From Streptomyces viridiviolaceus (lineage in GTDB: Bacteria; Actinomycetota; Actinomycetes; Streptomycetales; Streptomycetaceae), in assembly GCF_014650995.1 (NCBI RefSeq), contig NZ_BMWA01000001.1:124001-188000 (forward strand): 64,000 nucleotides of DNA. Reading direction: 5' to 3'. Under the pieces are notes generated by a model, which was not told where the DNA came from, ran no database searches, and was given only the letters and a program-made list of their open reading frames with translations. The translations under genes and the position numbers were made by a program. Positions 8,288-18,899 of this stretch are shown here, in pieces. Every line of letters starts with the position of its first letter. Positions within the stretch are counted from its first letter, which is position 1.

Positions 8288-9640
8288 GTGTCCGTCCCCG
8301 CACCCCGCGACGCCGCCCCGCCCGGCCAGCCGAAGAAGGCCGCGACCGCCGCCTGGATCGGCAGCGCCCTGGAGTACTACGACTTCTTCATCTACGGCAG
8401 CGCCGCCGCCCTGATCTTCCCGGAGATCTTCTTCGACGAGTCCGACCCGGCCACCGCGACCCTGCTGTCGCTGGCCACGTTCGGCGTCGCGTACGCCGCC
8501 CGCCCGGTCGGCGCGTTCTTCCTCGGGCACATCGGCGACCGGCTCGGCCGCAAGAAGATCATGGTGTTCACGCTGGTCCTGATGGGCGTGTCGACGTTCC
8601 TGATCGGCTGTCTGCCCACCCGTGCCCAGGTCGGCACCCTCGCCCCCGTCCTGCTGGTGCTGTGCCGCGTCCTGCAGGGCATCTCGGCGGCCGGCGAGCA
8701 GGCCAGCGCCAACTCCATGACCCTGGAACACGCGCCACCGGACCGGCGCGGCTTCTTCACCAGCTTCACCCTCAGCGGCACCCAGGGCGGCCAGCTGCTC
8801 GCCACCCTGGTCTTCCTCCCGGTCGCCGCGCTCCCCGAGGAGCACCTGCTGTCCTGGGGCTGGCGCGTGCCGTTCTGGCTGAGCGTCGTGGTCGCCGTCG
8901 TCGGCTGGGTCATCCGCCGCAAGCTGGACGAGACGCCGGCCTTCGCCCAGCAGGCCGCCACGGAGGGCGTCGCGAAGATGCCGCTGGCGGTGCTGGCGCG
9001 CGACCACTGGGCGGACGTACTGCGGGTGATCGGCGGTGCGCTCATCGCCTCGGTCAGCACGATCTTCACCGTCTGGGCGCTGGCGTACGCCACCAGCGAC
9101 TCGGTCGGCATGTCCCGTACCGCCATGCTGTGGGTGGGTGCCCTGGCCAACGTCGTCGCGCTCGCCGCGATCCCGCTGTGGGCCACGCTGTCAGATCGTC
9201 TGGGCCGCCGCCCGGTGTACCTGATCGGCGCGGTCGGCAGCGCGGTGACGATGTTCCTGTACCTGTGGGCGATCTCGTCGGGCTCCTACCCGCTGACGTT
9301 CCTCACGGGCATCCTCGCCTTCGGTGTCGTCTACAGCGCCGCGAACGGCGTGTGGCCCGCCTTCTACGGCGAGATGTTCGCCACCCGGGTCCGCCTGTCC
9401 GGCGTGGCGATCGGCACGCAGATCGGCTTCGCGGTGGCCGGGTTCGCGGTGACCTTCGCGGCGCAGATCGCCGGTCCGGACGGTGACGACTGGTTCGCGG
9501 TGGCCCTGTTCACGGCGGCGCTGTGCGTCCCGCCGGTGATCGCCGCGCTGTCGGCCCGCGAGACGCACCGGGTGCCGACGGAGGAGCTGGGCGAGCGGGC
9601 CCGCCGGGAGGCGGCACAGCCGGATACGGTGACGGCCTGA
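8288..9640 (+). CDS. MFS metabolite:H+ symporter (ShiA-like)
   Basis: This is a 450-residue integral membrane transporter of the metabolite:H+ symporter branch of the major facilitator superfamily. Diagnostic segments are ALEYYDFFIYG near the N-terminus, the loop 2-3 motif GDRLGRKK, and WGWRVPFW before helix 6. Twelve hydrophobic segments are consistent with the sequence. Next to a dehydroshikimate dehydratase and a quinate/shikimate dehydrogenase, the likely substrate is shikimate, quinate or a related hydroxy-acid (inference). GTG 8288 is chosen because GGAG at 8277-8280 gives normal Shine-Dalgarno spacing; the upstream GTG at 8261 has none. Confidence 0.85.
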   Translation: MSVPAPRDAAPPGQPKKAATAAWIGSALEYYDFFIYGSAAALIFPEIFFDESDPATATLLSLATFGVAYAARPVGAFFLGHIGDRLGRKKIMVFTLVLMGVSTFLIGCLPTRAQVGTLAPVLLVLCRVLQGISAAGEQASANSMTLEHAPPDRRGFFTSFTLSGTQGGQLLATLVFLPVAALPEEHLLSWGWRVPFWLSVVVAVVGWVIRRKLDETPAFAQQAATEGVAKMPLAVLARDHWADVLRVIGGALIASVSTIFTVWALAYATSDSVGMSRTAMLWVGALANVVALAAIPLWATLSDRLGRRPVYLIGAVGSAVTMFLYLWAISSGSYPLTFLTGILAFGVVYSAANGVWPAFYGEMFATRVRLSGVAIGTQIGFAVAGFAVTFAAQIAGPDGDDWFAVALFTAALCVPPVIAALSARETHRVPTEELGERARREAAQPDTVTA

Positions 9641-9671
9641 TCCCGCCCCCGCGCACGGGCGGAGGTCCGGC

Positions 9672-9696
9672 CCCCGGAGCGAGCAGGGCTCCGGGG
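9672..9696. terminator. Hairpin between convergent genes
   Basis: A 9-bp GC stem (CCCCGGAGC at 9672-9680 pairing with GCTCCGGGG at 9688-9696) closes a 7-base loop in the 72-base gap between the convergent MFS and F420-type oxidase genes. It is placed to act in both directions. Confidence 0.6.
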
Positions 9697-9712
9697 ACCG
9701 GGCACGCCCGGC

Positions 9713-10150
9713 TCAGGCGCGCTGCATGCCGTAGACCCGGTCCACCCGCAGGCGCAGGACCAGACGGTGGTCGCGGACCATCGCGGCGCGGTAGTCGTCC
9801 CAGTCGGGATGCTCGCCGATGGCCTCACGGTGGAGGCGGACCAGTTCCTCGACGGTCTCGTCGTGGGGGTCGGCGGCGACCGGAGACAGGTCGGCCGTGC
9901 CCTCGGCGACCGCGTAGGCCCAGCGGTCGGCCGTGGTCACGTGGTAGGAGGCGCGGGGGTCGCGGCGCAGGTTCCGCGTCTTGGCCCGGTCGTCGGTGAG
10001 CGAGACCCGGATGATCCGCCCGGCGGGGTCGTAGGTGTGGATGACGTTCGACAACTGGGGCCGGCCGTCCCGCTTGAGCGTGACCAGGACACCGCCCCGC
10101 TCCTCGGAGAACAGCTTCAGCAGCGCGTCCTGCATGGCGTCATCGGTCAT
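9713..10150 (-). CDS. PPOX-class F420-dependent oxidoreductase
   Basis: The 145-residue split-barrel flavin/F420-binding protein belongs to the pyridoxamine-phosphate-oxidase-like superfamily. Recognisable segments are GVLVTLKRDGRPQLSNVIH at the first strands, a central RAKTRNLRRDPRASYHV and the C-terminal WDDYRAAMVRDHRLVLRLRVD, all typical of the Streptomyces F420-type group. The start is the ATG of MTDDAMQDALLK. Longer extensions upstream have no family similarity and run toward the divergent hydrolase promoter. Substrate is unknown. It is a single gene facing the MFS gene. Confidence 0.8.
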   Translation of the reverse strand: MTDDAMQDALLKLFSEERGGVLVTLKRDGRPQLSNVIHTYDPAGRIIRVSLTDDRAKTRNLRRDPRASYHVTTADRWAYAVAEGTADLSPVAADPHDETVEELVRLHREAIGEHPDWDDYRAAMVRDHRLVLRLRVDRVYGMQRA

Positions 10151-10277
10151 GCCTCGGTCAACGGGCGGGCGCGTCCGCGTGTTCCCGAGGACGTTCCCCC
10201 GGACGATGAGGTCTGAGCCCGCGAGGACTGGGTAGGCCGGACGCACCTCGGCGAGTGACGAGTCACGGAGGACGGCG

Positions 10278-11507
10278 ATGGCACGGCTGCGGCAGGAGAT
10301 CGACCCGGACGAGGCCGGACTGGACGGGAAGGCACTGGACCGGCTCGACCGGCACTGTGCCCGCGAGGTGGACGAGGGCCGTCTCCCGGGCTTCCTGGTG
10401 GCCGTCGCCCGCGGCGGGCGCGTCGCCCACCTCACCACGTACGGCCTGCGGGACGTCGCCGCCCGGCTGCCCGTCGAGGCCGACACACTGTGGCGGATCT
10501 ACTCCATGACCAAGCCGGTCACGTCCGTGGCCGCGCTGATGCTGGTGGAGGAGGGACGGCTCTCGCTCGACGACCCGGTCGCCCGGCACCTCCCCGCCTT
10601 CGCCGAACCGCGGGTCTACGTCGACGGTTCCCCGCCCGACGTCACGACCCGCCCGGCCGCCGGCCCGGTCCTCGTCCGGCATCTCATGACCCACACCGCC
10701 GGCCTGACATTCGGCTTCTACCACTCCCACCCCGTCGACGCCCTCTACCGCGCCGCCGGCCTGGAGTCGTCGGTGCGCCCGGGCGCGGACCTGGCCGAGA
10801 CGGTCGACCTGTACGCGAGCCTGCCGCTGCAGTTCGAGCCCGGCACGCAGTGGAACTACTCGGTGGCCAGCAATGTGCTGGGGCGGCTGGTGGAGGTGGT
10901 GAGCGGGCAGTCGCTGGACGTGTTCCTCGCCGAGCGGGTCTTCCGCCCGCTCGGCATGGCGGACGCCGGCTTCCACGTCACCGGCGAGCAGGCCGGACGG
11001 CTGGCCGAGCTGTACGGCGAGAAGGACGGCGGCGGCATCGAGCCGATCGCCGGGCTGCCCCTGCGGGGCCGGCCGAGGTTCCTGTCCGGCAGCGGCGGGC
11101 TGGTGGCCTCCGCGCACGACCTCCACCGCTTCATGGAGATGCTGCGGCGCCGCGGCGAACTCGACGGCGTCCGCCTGCTCGCCCCCGGCACGGTGGACCT
11201 GATGACCCGCAACCACCTGCCCGGCGGCGCCGACCTGCGCGCCTTCGGCAGCCGGCCGGCCCACGACAGGCCCGGCAACGACGGCGTCGGCTTCGGCCTC
11301 GGCGTCTCCGTCGTGATCGACCCGGCCCGCACCCAGGCGCCCTCCGGCCTCGGCACGTACGGCTGGAGCGGCGTGGCCACCACCACCTTCTGGGTCGACC
11401 CGGGACGCGACCTGACCGTGCAGTTCATGACGCAGGTGCGGCCGAAGTCCGAGCACACGGTCTACCGGGACCTGAAGCGGCTCGTGCACGAGGCCGTCAC
11501 GGGCTGA
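10278..11507 (+). CDS. Beta-lactamase/esterase-family serine hydrolase (class C fold)
   Basis: The 409-residue protein has the class C beta-lactamase/DD-peptidase fold. The nucleophile tetrad SMTK (SxxK) lies at about residues 76-79 after LWRIY. A YSVASNV segment supplies the YxN-type tyrosine, and the domain ends normally. No signal peptide is visible, so it is probably a cytoplasmic esterase (EstB-like) rather than a secreted beta-lactamase. It starts with ATG after GGAGG and its end overlaps the convergent cyclohydrolase gene by 11 bases. Function within this neighbourhood is unknown. Confidence 0.85.
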   Translation: MARLRQEIDPDEAGLDGKALDRLDRHCAREVDEGRLPGFLVAVARGGRVAHLTTYGLRDVAARLPVEADTLWRIYSMTKPVTSVAALMLVEEGRLSLDDPVARHLPAFAEPRVYVDGSPPDVTTRPAAGPVLVRHLMTHTAGLTFGFYHSHPVDALYRAAGLESSVRPGADLAETVDLYASLPLQFEPGTQWNYSVASNVLGRLVEVVSGQSLDVFLAERVFRPLGMADAGFHVTGEQAGRLAELYGEKDGGGIEPIAGLPLRGRPRFLSGSGGLVASAHDLHRFMEMLRRRGELDGVRLLAPGTVDLMTRNHLPGGADLRAFGSRPAHDRPGNDGVGFGLGVSVVIDPARTQAPSGLGTYGWSGVATTTFWVDPGRDLTVQFMTQVRPKSEHTVYRDLKRLVHEAVTG

Positions 11508-12159
11508 CGGCCGTCGCCGCGTCCAAGTGGGGCAGATGGTGGTCCATGCGCTCCCGCTTGGTGCGCAGATAGGTGATGTTGCTCTCGCACGGCGGTATCA
11601 GCAGCGGCACCTGCTCGGCGACCTGGATGCCGTGCCGCACCAACGCCTCGCGTTTACTGGGGTTGTTGGACATCAGCCGCACCGAACTCACCCCCAGGTC
11701 GCCGAGGATGCGGGCCGCCACACCGTAGTCGCGTGCGTCGACCGGCAGACCGAGCGCGAGATTCGCCTCCACCGTGTCCAGGCCCTCCGCCTGCAACGCC
11801 ATCGCCCGCAGCTTGGCCAGCAGGCCGATGCCGCGTCCTTCGTGCCCCCGCAGGTACACGACGACGCCGCTGCCCTCGGCGACGACGGCCCGCAACGCGG
11901 AGGCGAGTTGATCGCCGCACTCGCAGTGCCGGGAGCCGAAGGCGTCCCCGGTCAGGCATTCCGAGTGCAGGCGGGTGAGCACGCCCTCCGTGCCGAGGTC
12001 TCCGTGGACGAGCGCCACTTGCTCGTCGCCGCGCTCGTGGTCGAAGTAACCTATGGCGCGGAATTCCCCGTACACGGTGGGCAGCGGCGCCACCACGACA
12101 CGTTCCACGTCCGTGCGCTGCTGTGCTTTCTTACCGAGTACGCCAATTTTTTCTGTCAT
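11497..12159 (-). CDS. GTP cyclohydrolase II homologue with Met120, likely formamidopyrimidine-forming
   Basis: This 220-residue RibA-family enzyme opens the imidazole ring of GTP. Zinc Cys ligands are in the SECLTGDAFGSRHCECG segment and the EGRGIGL substrate loop is intact. In canonical RibA the loop continues K-I/L-R-A-Y; here it reads KLRAMALQ, so Met120 replaces the tyrosine. From memory of published work on S. coelicolor (SCO6655), a Met at this position stops the reaction at the formamidopyrimidine (FAPy) nucleotide instead of the riboflavin precursor. No other rib genes are near. Instead it is divergent from a creatininase-family gene that could deformylate FAPy. The start at 12159 makes the Met residue 120; an ATG three bases upstream is equally possible. 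Confidence 0.88.
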   Translation of the reverse strand: MTEKIGVLGKKAQQRTDVERVVVAPLPTVYGEFRAIGYFDHERGDEQVALVHGDLGTEGVLTRLHSECLTGDAFGSRHCECGDQLASALRAVVAEGSGVVVYLRGHEGRGIGLLAKLRAMALQAEGLDTVEANLALGLPVDARDYGVAARILGDLGVSSVRLMSNNPSKREALVRHGIQVAEQVPLLIPPCESNITYLRTKRERMDHHLPHLDAATAVSP

Positions 12160-12200
12160 CATTCTCGAGTTCCTCAACAGAGACGAAAGGCCGTGCGGGA

Positions 12201-12977
12201 ATGGATGGTTCACTGATACCGGCGGACACCACGGAGGACGTGAGGAAGCGGGGGGCCGGTGCCGCGCGGCAGGTGGCGGTGCTTCCCGTGGGGAGTTACG
12301 AGCAGCACGGCCCGTACCTGCCGCTGGCGACCGACACGCTCGTCGCCTGCGCCGTCGCACGGGAGATCGCCGCCGCGCACCCGGTGCACCTCCTCCCTCC
12401 GGTGACCATCGCCTGCTCGCACGAGCACGCGGCCTGGCCGGGGACCGTGAGCATCTCCTCGGTGACCCTGCACGCCGTGATACGGGACATCGCGGACTCG
12501 CTGCGCCGTTCGGGCGTGGACGCCCTGGTCCTGGTCAACGGGCACGGCGGAAACTACGTACTGGGCAACGTCGTTCAGGAGTCCTCCGCGCGCGGCGAGC
12601 GGATGGCGCTGTTCCCGGCCGCGGAGGACTGGGAGACGGCGCGCGAGCGGGCGGGGGTGGTCACGTCGCTGCTCACCGACATGCACGCGGGGGAAATCGA
12701 GACCTCCATCCTTCTGCACGCGCACCCGGAATGGGTCCGGCCCGGTCATGAAACTGCCGATTTCATCGCCGACGACCGGCGTCATCTGCTCTCCCTCGGT
12801 ATGTCCGCCTATACCGATTCCGGTGTCGTCGGACGTCCTTCGCTGGGTTCGGCGGAAAAGGGGAAGAAACTCCTGGCGAGCCTCGCGGATTCCTTCGGCG
12901 CGTATTTCTCCCTGCTGACGGAAGTCGCCCGGCCGGCCGGCACGGGCGGCATCGCGCCGGGAGGCGTGCGCGGATAG
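12201..12977 (+). CDS. Creatininase-family amidohydrolase, candidate FAPy deformylase
   Basis: This is a 258-residue metal-dependent hydrolase of the creatinine amidohydrolase superfamily. The metal ligands expected for the family are visible: E34 and H36 in SYEQHGPYL, D45, H115 in VNGHGGNY, and the DMHAGEIETS segment (H162, E165/E167). The superfamily includes archaeal ArfB, which removes the formyl group from the FAPy nucleotide produced by GTP cyclohydrolase III. Pairing with the Met120 cyclohydrolase makes the same reaction a strong hypothesis. The promoter region is shared with the divergent cyclohydrolase. Its last 169 bases overlap the convergent YbhN-like gene, which is a long overlap. 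Confidence 0.82.
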   Translation: MDGSLIPADTTEDVRKRGAGAARQVAVLPVGSYEQHGPYLPLATDTLVACAVAREIAAAHPVHLLPPVTIACSHEHAAWPGTVSISSVTLHAVIRDIADSLRRSGVDALVLVNGHGGNYVLGNVVQESSARGERMALFPAAEDWETARERAGVVTSLLTDMHAGEIETSILLHAHPEWVRPGHETADFIADDRRHLLSLGMSAYTDSGVVGRPSLGSAEKGKKLLASLADSFGAYFSLLTEVARPAGTGGIAPGGVRG

Positions 12978-13981
12978 TGCCCGCCGGGCGTGCCCCCGCG
13001 GCGGGCGACGAGGACGAGGAGGCCCGGCAGGCTCGCCGTGAAGCTGAGCACCCCGTACACCACCGCCACGCCCAGTCCGTTGCCGGCGCCCAGTCCGGCG
13101 GCGCCGAACGCCCAGGCGGTGACGCCTTCGCGGGGACCCCAGCCACCGACGTTCAGCGGCAGTCCCATCGCGAGCAGCGCGAGGACGGCGAGGGGCATCA
13201 GCACCGCCACGGACGCGGCGCTTCCGGCGACCCTGGCGGCGAGCACGAACATCGCCAGGTGCCCGGCCAGGACGACGACGGAGGACACCACGACGCCCGG
13301 CCAGTTCCGCCGGGACAGCAGCCCTTCCCGCGCCTCGCCGAGCACGGCCCGCAGGGCCCGGCCGCGGCGCGAGGGCACCCGGTCCGCACGCAGCGCGAGG
13401 GCGATCGCGAACGCGGCCGGCACGGCGAGTGCGAGCAGCGGGGCGAGGTCCCGGGCCTCGGTCAGCACCGGGGAGGGCATCGTCAGCAGGACCACCACCC
13501 CGACACCCGTCAGGACGGCCTGCCCGGCGGCCCGTTCGAGCACGACCGCCCGCACGCCCCGGCCGACGTCGCCGGCGCTGTGTCCGTGCCGTACCGCGCG
13601 GTGGACGTCGCCGAGGACGCCGCCGGGCAGGGCCGCGTTCAGGAACAGCGCGCGGTAGTAGTCGGCCACGGCCGGTCCGAGCGGCAGCCGGATGCGCAGC
13701 CCCCGGGCCACCAGCGCCCAGCGCCAGGCGCTGAACACCGTGGTGACCAGCCCGATGCCGAGCGCCGCGAGCAGGGCCGGCGCGTCGATCCTGCGCAGCC
13801 CGTCCAGGAAGGCGCCGGTGCCCAGGCGCCACAGCAGCACGGCGAGGACGGCGACTCCGGCGGCGGTGCCGAGGTGGGAGCGCAGGGCACGGGGCACGCG
13901 CGGGGGGCGGGGGCGGCGGGGTGAGGCGTCCCGGCGTACGGCCGCCGGCGCGAGGCCCGCCCGGACCGTCGGTGCGCTCAC
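12809..13981 (-). CDS. YbhN/UPF0104-type (LPG-synthase-like) polytopic membrane protein
   Basis: The 390-residue membrane protein resembles the transmembrane domain of lysylphosphatidylglycerol synthase (flippase-like). It has about eight hydrophobic segments, the early FSAWRWALVARGL motif, and the family signature region with LNAALPGGVLGDVHRAVRHG and LPLNVGGWGPREGV. Such proteins sit in lipid or glycolipid clusters and are thought to move or accommodate lipid-linked products. The GTG start overlaps the methyltransferase stop (GTGA), so it is the last gene of a leftward operon. The C-terminal ~55 residues are hydrophilic and lie opposite the end of the creatininase gene. Confidence 0.8.
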   Translation of the reverse strand: MSAPTVRAGLAPAAVRRDASPRRPRPPRVPRALRSHLGTAAGVAVLAVLLWRLGTGAFLDGLRRIDAPALLAALGIGLVTTVFSAWRWALVARGLRIRLPLGPAVADYYRALFLNAALPGGVLGDVHRAVRHGHSAGDVGRGVRAVVLERAAGQAVLTGVGVVVLLTMPSPVLTEARDLAPLLALAVPAAFAIALALRADRVPSRRGRALRAVLGEAREGLLSRRNWPGVVVSSVVVLAGHLAMFVLAARVAGSAASVAVLMPLAVLALLAMGLPLNVGGWGPREGVTAWAFGAAGLGAGNGLGVAVVYGVLSFTASLPGLLVLVARRGGTPGGHYPRTPPGAMPPVPAGRATSVSREKYAPKESARLARSFFPFSAEPSEGRPTTPESV

Positions 13982-15275
13982 GAGGCTCCGCCCGTCGGCC
14001 GGCACAGCGCCAGCAGGTCGCTGTGGTGGACCAGGACGCGCAACTTCCCGGCGACGCAGGCCGCCAGACGCTCCGCCAGGTACCGGTCGGCACGCTCGCG
14101 CAGCTCCGGACGCTGTTCGACCGCCGCGCCGACCCAGCCGCGCAGCCACTGGGCGGTCAGCGCGGCCTCGCCGGGCCCGAGCCGCCAGGGGCTCGGATGG
14201 GCCCGTACCGTCGCGCCGTGCTCGGCGAACGCCTCGGCCACCACCGTGACGGCATCGGGTCCCAGCAGTCCGGAGCGCCGCTGGTGGTCGTTGAACGCCT
14301 CCGTGATCTCGGTGTCCAGGGGGTGGGAGGGGGCGAGTTCGACGCGTCCTGCGACGGAGAGGGTGAGCAGCGCGGGACAGCCGGCCCCCGCGCAGGCGGC
14401 GGCGAGAGCAGCGGCCTCCTCGGGGGTGAGGACGTCGAGCAGCGCGGACGCCGTCACCAGCGAGGCGCCGACGAGCGCGTCCGGGGTGAGGCGGGCGATG
14501 TCTCCGCGCCGCGTCTCGACCGTGACCCGGCTGCCGTCGGCGGCGGAACGCGGGGAGGCGACGGCGGCGAAGTGGAGGAGGTAGGGGTCCCGGTCGTGCA
14601 GGATCCAGTGCTGGGGGCCGTCGAGCAGCGGGGCGAGCCAGCGGCCCATGGAGCCGGTGCCGCACCCCAGGTCGTGCACGACCAGCCCGTCCGCCCGGCC
14701 GGGCAGGTTGGCGAGCCGGATCCGCAACGGGTCGAGCAGGTCGTGCGCCCGCGCGGCGGCATCGGCCCCCTCCCGCAACTGCAGCCACTCGGGCGCGTAG
14801 CGCGGCGTCTCCGCCACTTCCCCGGTCTCTCCGGACTCGCGGGTGTCCCGCAGGCGCAGGGTGCTCCGCTCGCCGGGGCAAGGGGCAGGTCGTCCGGCGG
14901 GCCGGTCGGTGGGCTGTCCGGCGGGCCGGTCGCCGTGTGGGGCGGCGGGCCGGTCCGAGGTCCGGTCGTCGGGCAGGTCAGTGGCCGCACGGCGGCCGGT
15001 GGGGTCGTCGCCGGAAGCGGAGTGGCTGCGCCGGTCGGTGAGTGGGCCGGCGGGCTCCCCGGCGAACCGGTCCGACGTCCGGTCGGTGGGCGGCTCGGTG
15101 AACCGGTCGCCGTGTGGGGCGGCGGGCCGGTCCGTGGCCGTGGGCGTACGGCGGCCGGTGGGGCCCGCGCCGGGAATCACGCCGTTCGTGAGCTCGTCGC
15201 CGGAGGTGGAGTCGGGAGCGTTTTCCGGGCCCGGCTGGGACGGGATCATCCCCCCGGCGGATGCCGTCGTCTTCC

Positions 15276-15279
<4 letters not shown>
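13978..15279 (-). CDS. Class I SAM-dependent methyltransferase with a long disordered N-terminus
   Basis: This 433-residue protein has its methyltransferase domain at about residues 160-433. SAM motif I is VVHDLGCGTGSMGRWL (DLGCGTG at 203-209), followed by the acidic ILHDRDPYLL. Residues 1-157 are low-complexity, rich in Asp, Arg, Pro, Gly and Thr with repeated DRPAAPHGDR-type units, and have no fold I recognise. The start is the ATG that overlaps the glycosyltransferase stop (ATGA), and the stop overlaps the next gene (GTGA). The N-terminal tail may be a lineage-specific expansion. Substrate unknown; context suggests modification of a nucleoside- or pterin-derived product. Confidence 0.82.
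14926..15134. repeat. Two identical 32-bp direct repeats inside the methyltransferase gene
   Basis: The 32 bases at 14926-14957 recur without change at 15103-15134, 177 bases apart (a multiple of 3). They encode the repeated PAAPHGD unit of the disordered N-terminus. Degenerate copies lie between them. This looks like slippage or recombination-driven growth of the tail, in frame. Confidence 0.85.
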
Positions 15280-16954
<1,675 letters not shown>

Positions 16955-17001
16955 CTAGTACGGCTCCGTTCCTTCCCTTGTTCAGCCCTGCCCTCTCCTC
17001 G

Positions 17002-17988
17002 TCAGGCGAAGTCGTCGCCGTACCGGATCCGGTGGCACAGGGCGGGGATCCCCCCGGAGGCGAGCCCCGGCATGACGTCCGGCAGTTCCGCGAAGGCGGA
17101 CTCGCCGGTGACGAGCGCGTCGAGGGCGGGGTCGGCGAGCAGGTCGAGGGCGAGGGCGAGCCGGTCGGCGTAGCCGCGGGTCGCCGCGCGGGCCGGCGAG
17201 ACGGTGCCGACCTGGCTGCTGCGGACGGTCAGGCGCCGTGAGTGGAAGGCCTCGCCCAGCGGGAGGGCGACGCGCCGGTCCCCGTACCAGCTCAGTTCGA
17301 CGACGGTGCCCTCGGGCCGCAGCAGTTCGAGGGACCGGGCGAGTCCCTGCTCGGTGGCGCTGGCGTGGACGACGAGGTCCAAGTCGCCGACGGCGTCGGC
17401 GGGTGACGCGAAACCGACGCCGAGGGCCTCGGCGACGCGGGCCCGGTCCGGGTCGGCGTCCACCAACTGGACGCGGACGCCCGGGAAGCGGGCCAGCAGG
17501 GCGGCCACCGAGCAGCCGACCATGCCGCCGCCGACCACGGCGATGCGGTCGCCGACCAGGGGGGCCGCGTCCCACAGGGCGTTGACGGCCGTCTCCACGG
17601 TGCCGGCGAGCACGGCGCGACCGGCGGGCACGGAGGCCGGCACCGGTGTGACGGCGGCGGCCGGGACGACGTACCGGGTCTGGTGGGGGTAGAGGCAGAA
17701 GACGGTACGGCCGACGAGGGCGTCCGGCCCTTCCTCCACCACGCCGACGTTGAGGTAGCCGTACTTCACCGGCCCCGGGAAGTCGCCCTCCTGGAACGGC
17801 GCGCGCATCGCCGCGTACTGGTTCTCGGGCACCCGGCCGCCGAAGACGAGCGTCTCCGTGCCGCGGCTGACGCCGGTGAAGAGCGTGCGCACCAGCACCT
17901 CGTCCGCGCCGGGGTCGGGCAGGGCGACCTCGCGGATGCCGCCTCGTCCGGGCGAGTCGAGCCAGAACGCATGTGCGGCGCGTGTCAT
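17002..17988 (-). CDS. Medium-chain dehydrogenase without catalytic zinc ligands
   Basis: This is a 328-residue zinc-type alcohol dehydrogenase (MDR) family protein. The GroES-like N-terminal half carries [17 protein letters not shown] where zinc enzymes have the Cys ligand, so catalytic zinc is probably absent. The Rossmann half has [15 protein letters not shown], then an acidic VDADPDRA that suggests NAD. The general type resembles BchC-like or sugar-alcohol dehydrogenases. It is the most upstream leftward gene in the cluster, 107 bases before the QueD-like gene, and is divergent from the phosphatidyltransferase gene. Substrate unknown. Confidence 0.82.
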   Translation of the reverse strand: MTRAAHAFWLDSPGRGGIREVALPDPGADEVLVRTLFTGVSRGTETLVFGGRVPENQYAAMRAPFQEGDFPGPVKYGYLNVGVVEEGPDALVGRTVFCLYPHQTRYVVPAAAVTPVPASVPAGRAVLAGTVETAVNALWDAAPLVGDRIAVVGGGMVGCSVAALLARFPGVRVQLVDADPDRARVAEALGVGFASPADAVGDLDLVVHASATEQGLARSLELLRPEGTVVELSWYGDRRVALPLGEAFHSRRLTVRSSQVGTVSPARAATRGYADRLALALDLLADPALDALVTGESAFAELPDVMPGLASGGIPALCHRIRYGDDFA

Positions 17989-18098
17989 CCGGGTCCTCCT
18001 GAACGATCGGGAAGCTGTTCACGTACCGAGGTGTGCACAGGCCGCGCCCTTGGCAGCGGCGTCGATGGACTCTGTCACACACGGCCGGAGGATGTTCG

Positions 18099-18860
18099 GT
18101 GGCCCTGGACAACACTTACGACGCGAGGCTCGTACAGCAGGAGACCGCCGTGGGGGCGGGCGCGCAGGTCCTGCTGCTGACGCTGCTGGGCACGGCGGTC
18201 GGCATGGGCACGGCGGGCTGGCTGACCGGGCTCGCGTTCGCGTTCGCCACCTGGGCGGTGCTCTCGCGGGCCGTCCATCGCTCCCGGCCACCGTCGTTCG
18301 GTCCGGCCAACCGGGTCACCCTGGGCCGGGCCACCCTGGTCGGCGGGGTCACCGCGCTGGTCGCCGATTCGTTCCGCAGCTCACCGCCCGTCTCGCTCCT
18401 CGTCGGACTGACCGCGGTCGCCCTGATCCTGGACGGCGTCGACGGCAAGGTCGCCCGCCGCACCGGCACGTGCTCCCCGCTGGGCGCGCGGTTCGACATG
18501 GAGGTCGACGCGTTCCTCATCCTGGTGCTCAGCGTGTACGTCGCGATGGACCTGGGTCCGTGGGTGCTGCTGATCGGCGGCATGCGGTATGTGTTCGTCG
18601 CCGCGGCCCGCGTGTGGCCGTGGCTGACGGCCCCGCTTCCGCCGAGCACGGCCCGCAAGACGGTGGCCGCGCTCCAGGGGGTGTTGCTGCTGCTGGCGGG
18701 CGCGGATCTGCTGCCGCACACGGTCAACGCCGGGGTGGTGCTGCTGGCGCTCGGGCTGCTGGCGTGGTCGTTCGGGCGGGACGTGGTGTGGCTGTGGCGG
18801 AGGTCGCGGGTGCCGGCGGCGGTCCCGGTCGGCGAGTCGCGGGAACTGGTCGCCGGTTGA
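18099..18860 (+). CDS. CDP-alcohol phosphatidyltransferase family protein
   Basis: The 253-residue integral membrane enzyme transfers a phospho-alcohol from a CDP-alcohol. The full family motif DG-x2-AR-x8-G-x3-D-x3-D is visible in DGVDGKVARRTGTCSPLGAR followed by FDMEVD, with all catalytic Asp residues present. Several transmembrane helices flank it. GTG 18099 is chosen because GGAG at 18087-18090 gives good spacing. It is divergent from the dehydrogenase of the cryptic cluster. With the YbhN-like protein and the glycosyltransferase it hints that the product is lipid-linked or membrane-delivered (inference). Confidence 0.88.
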   Translation: MALDNTYDARLVQQETAVGAGAQVLLLTLLGTAVGMGTAGWLTGLAFAFATWAVLSRAVHRSRPPSFGPANRVTLGRATLVGGVTALVADSFRSSPPVSLLVGLTAVALILDGVDGKVARRTGTCSPLGARFDMEVDAFLILVLSVYVAMDLGPWVLLIGGMRYVFVAAARVWPWLTAPLPPSTARKTVAALQGVLLLLAGADLLPHTVNAGVVLLALGLLAWSFGRDVVWLWRRSRVPAAVPVGESRELVAG

Positions 18861-18899
18861 CGGGCGGGCTCGCCGGGCCCGGTCCGGTGACGCCGCACG

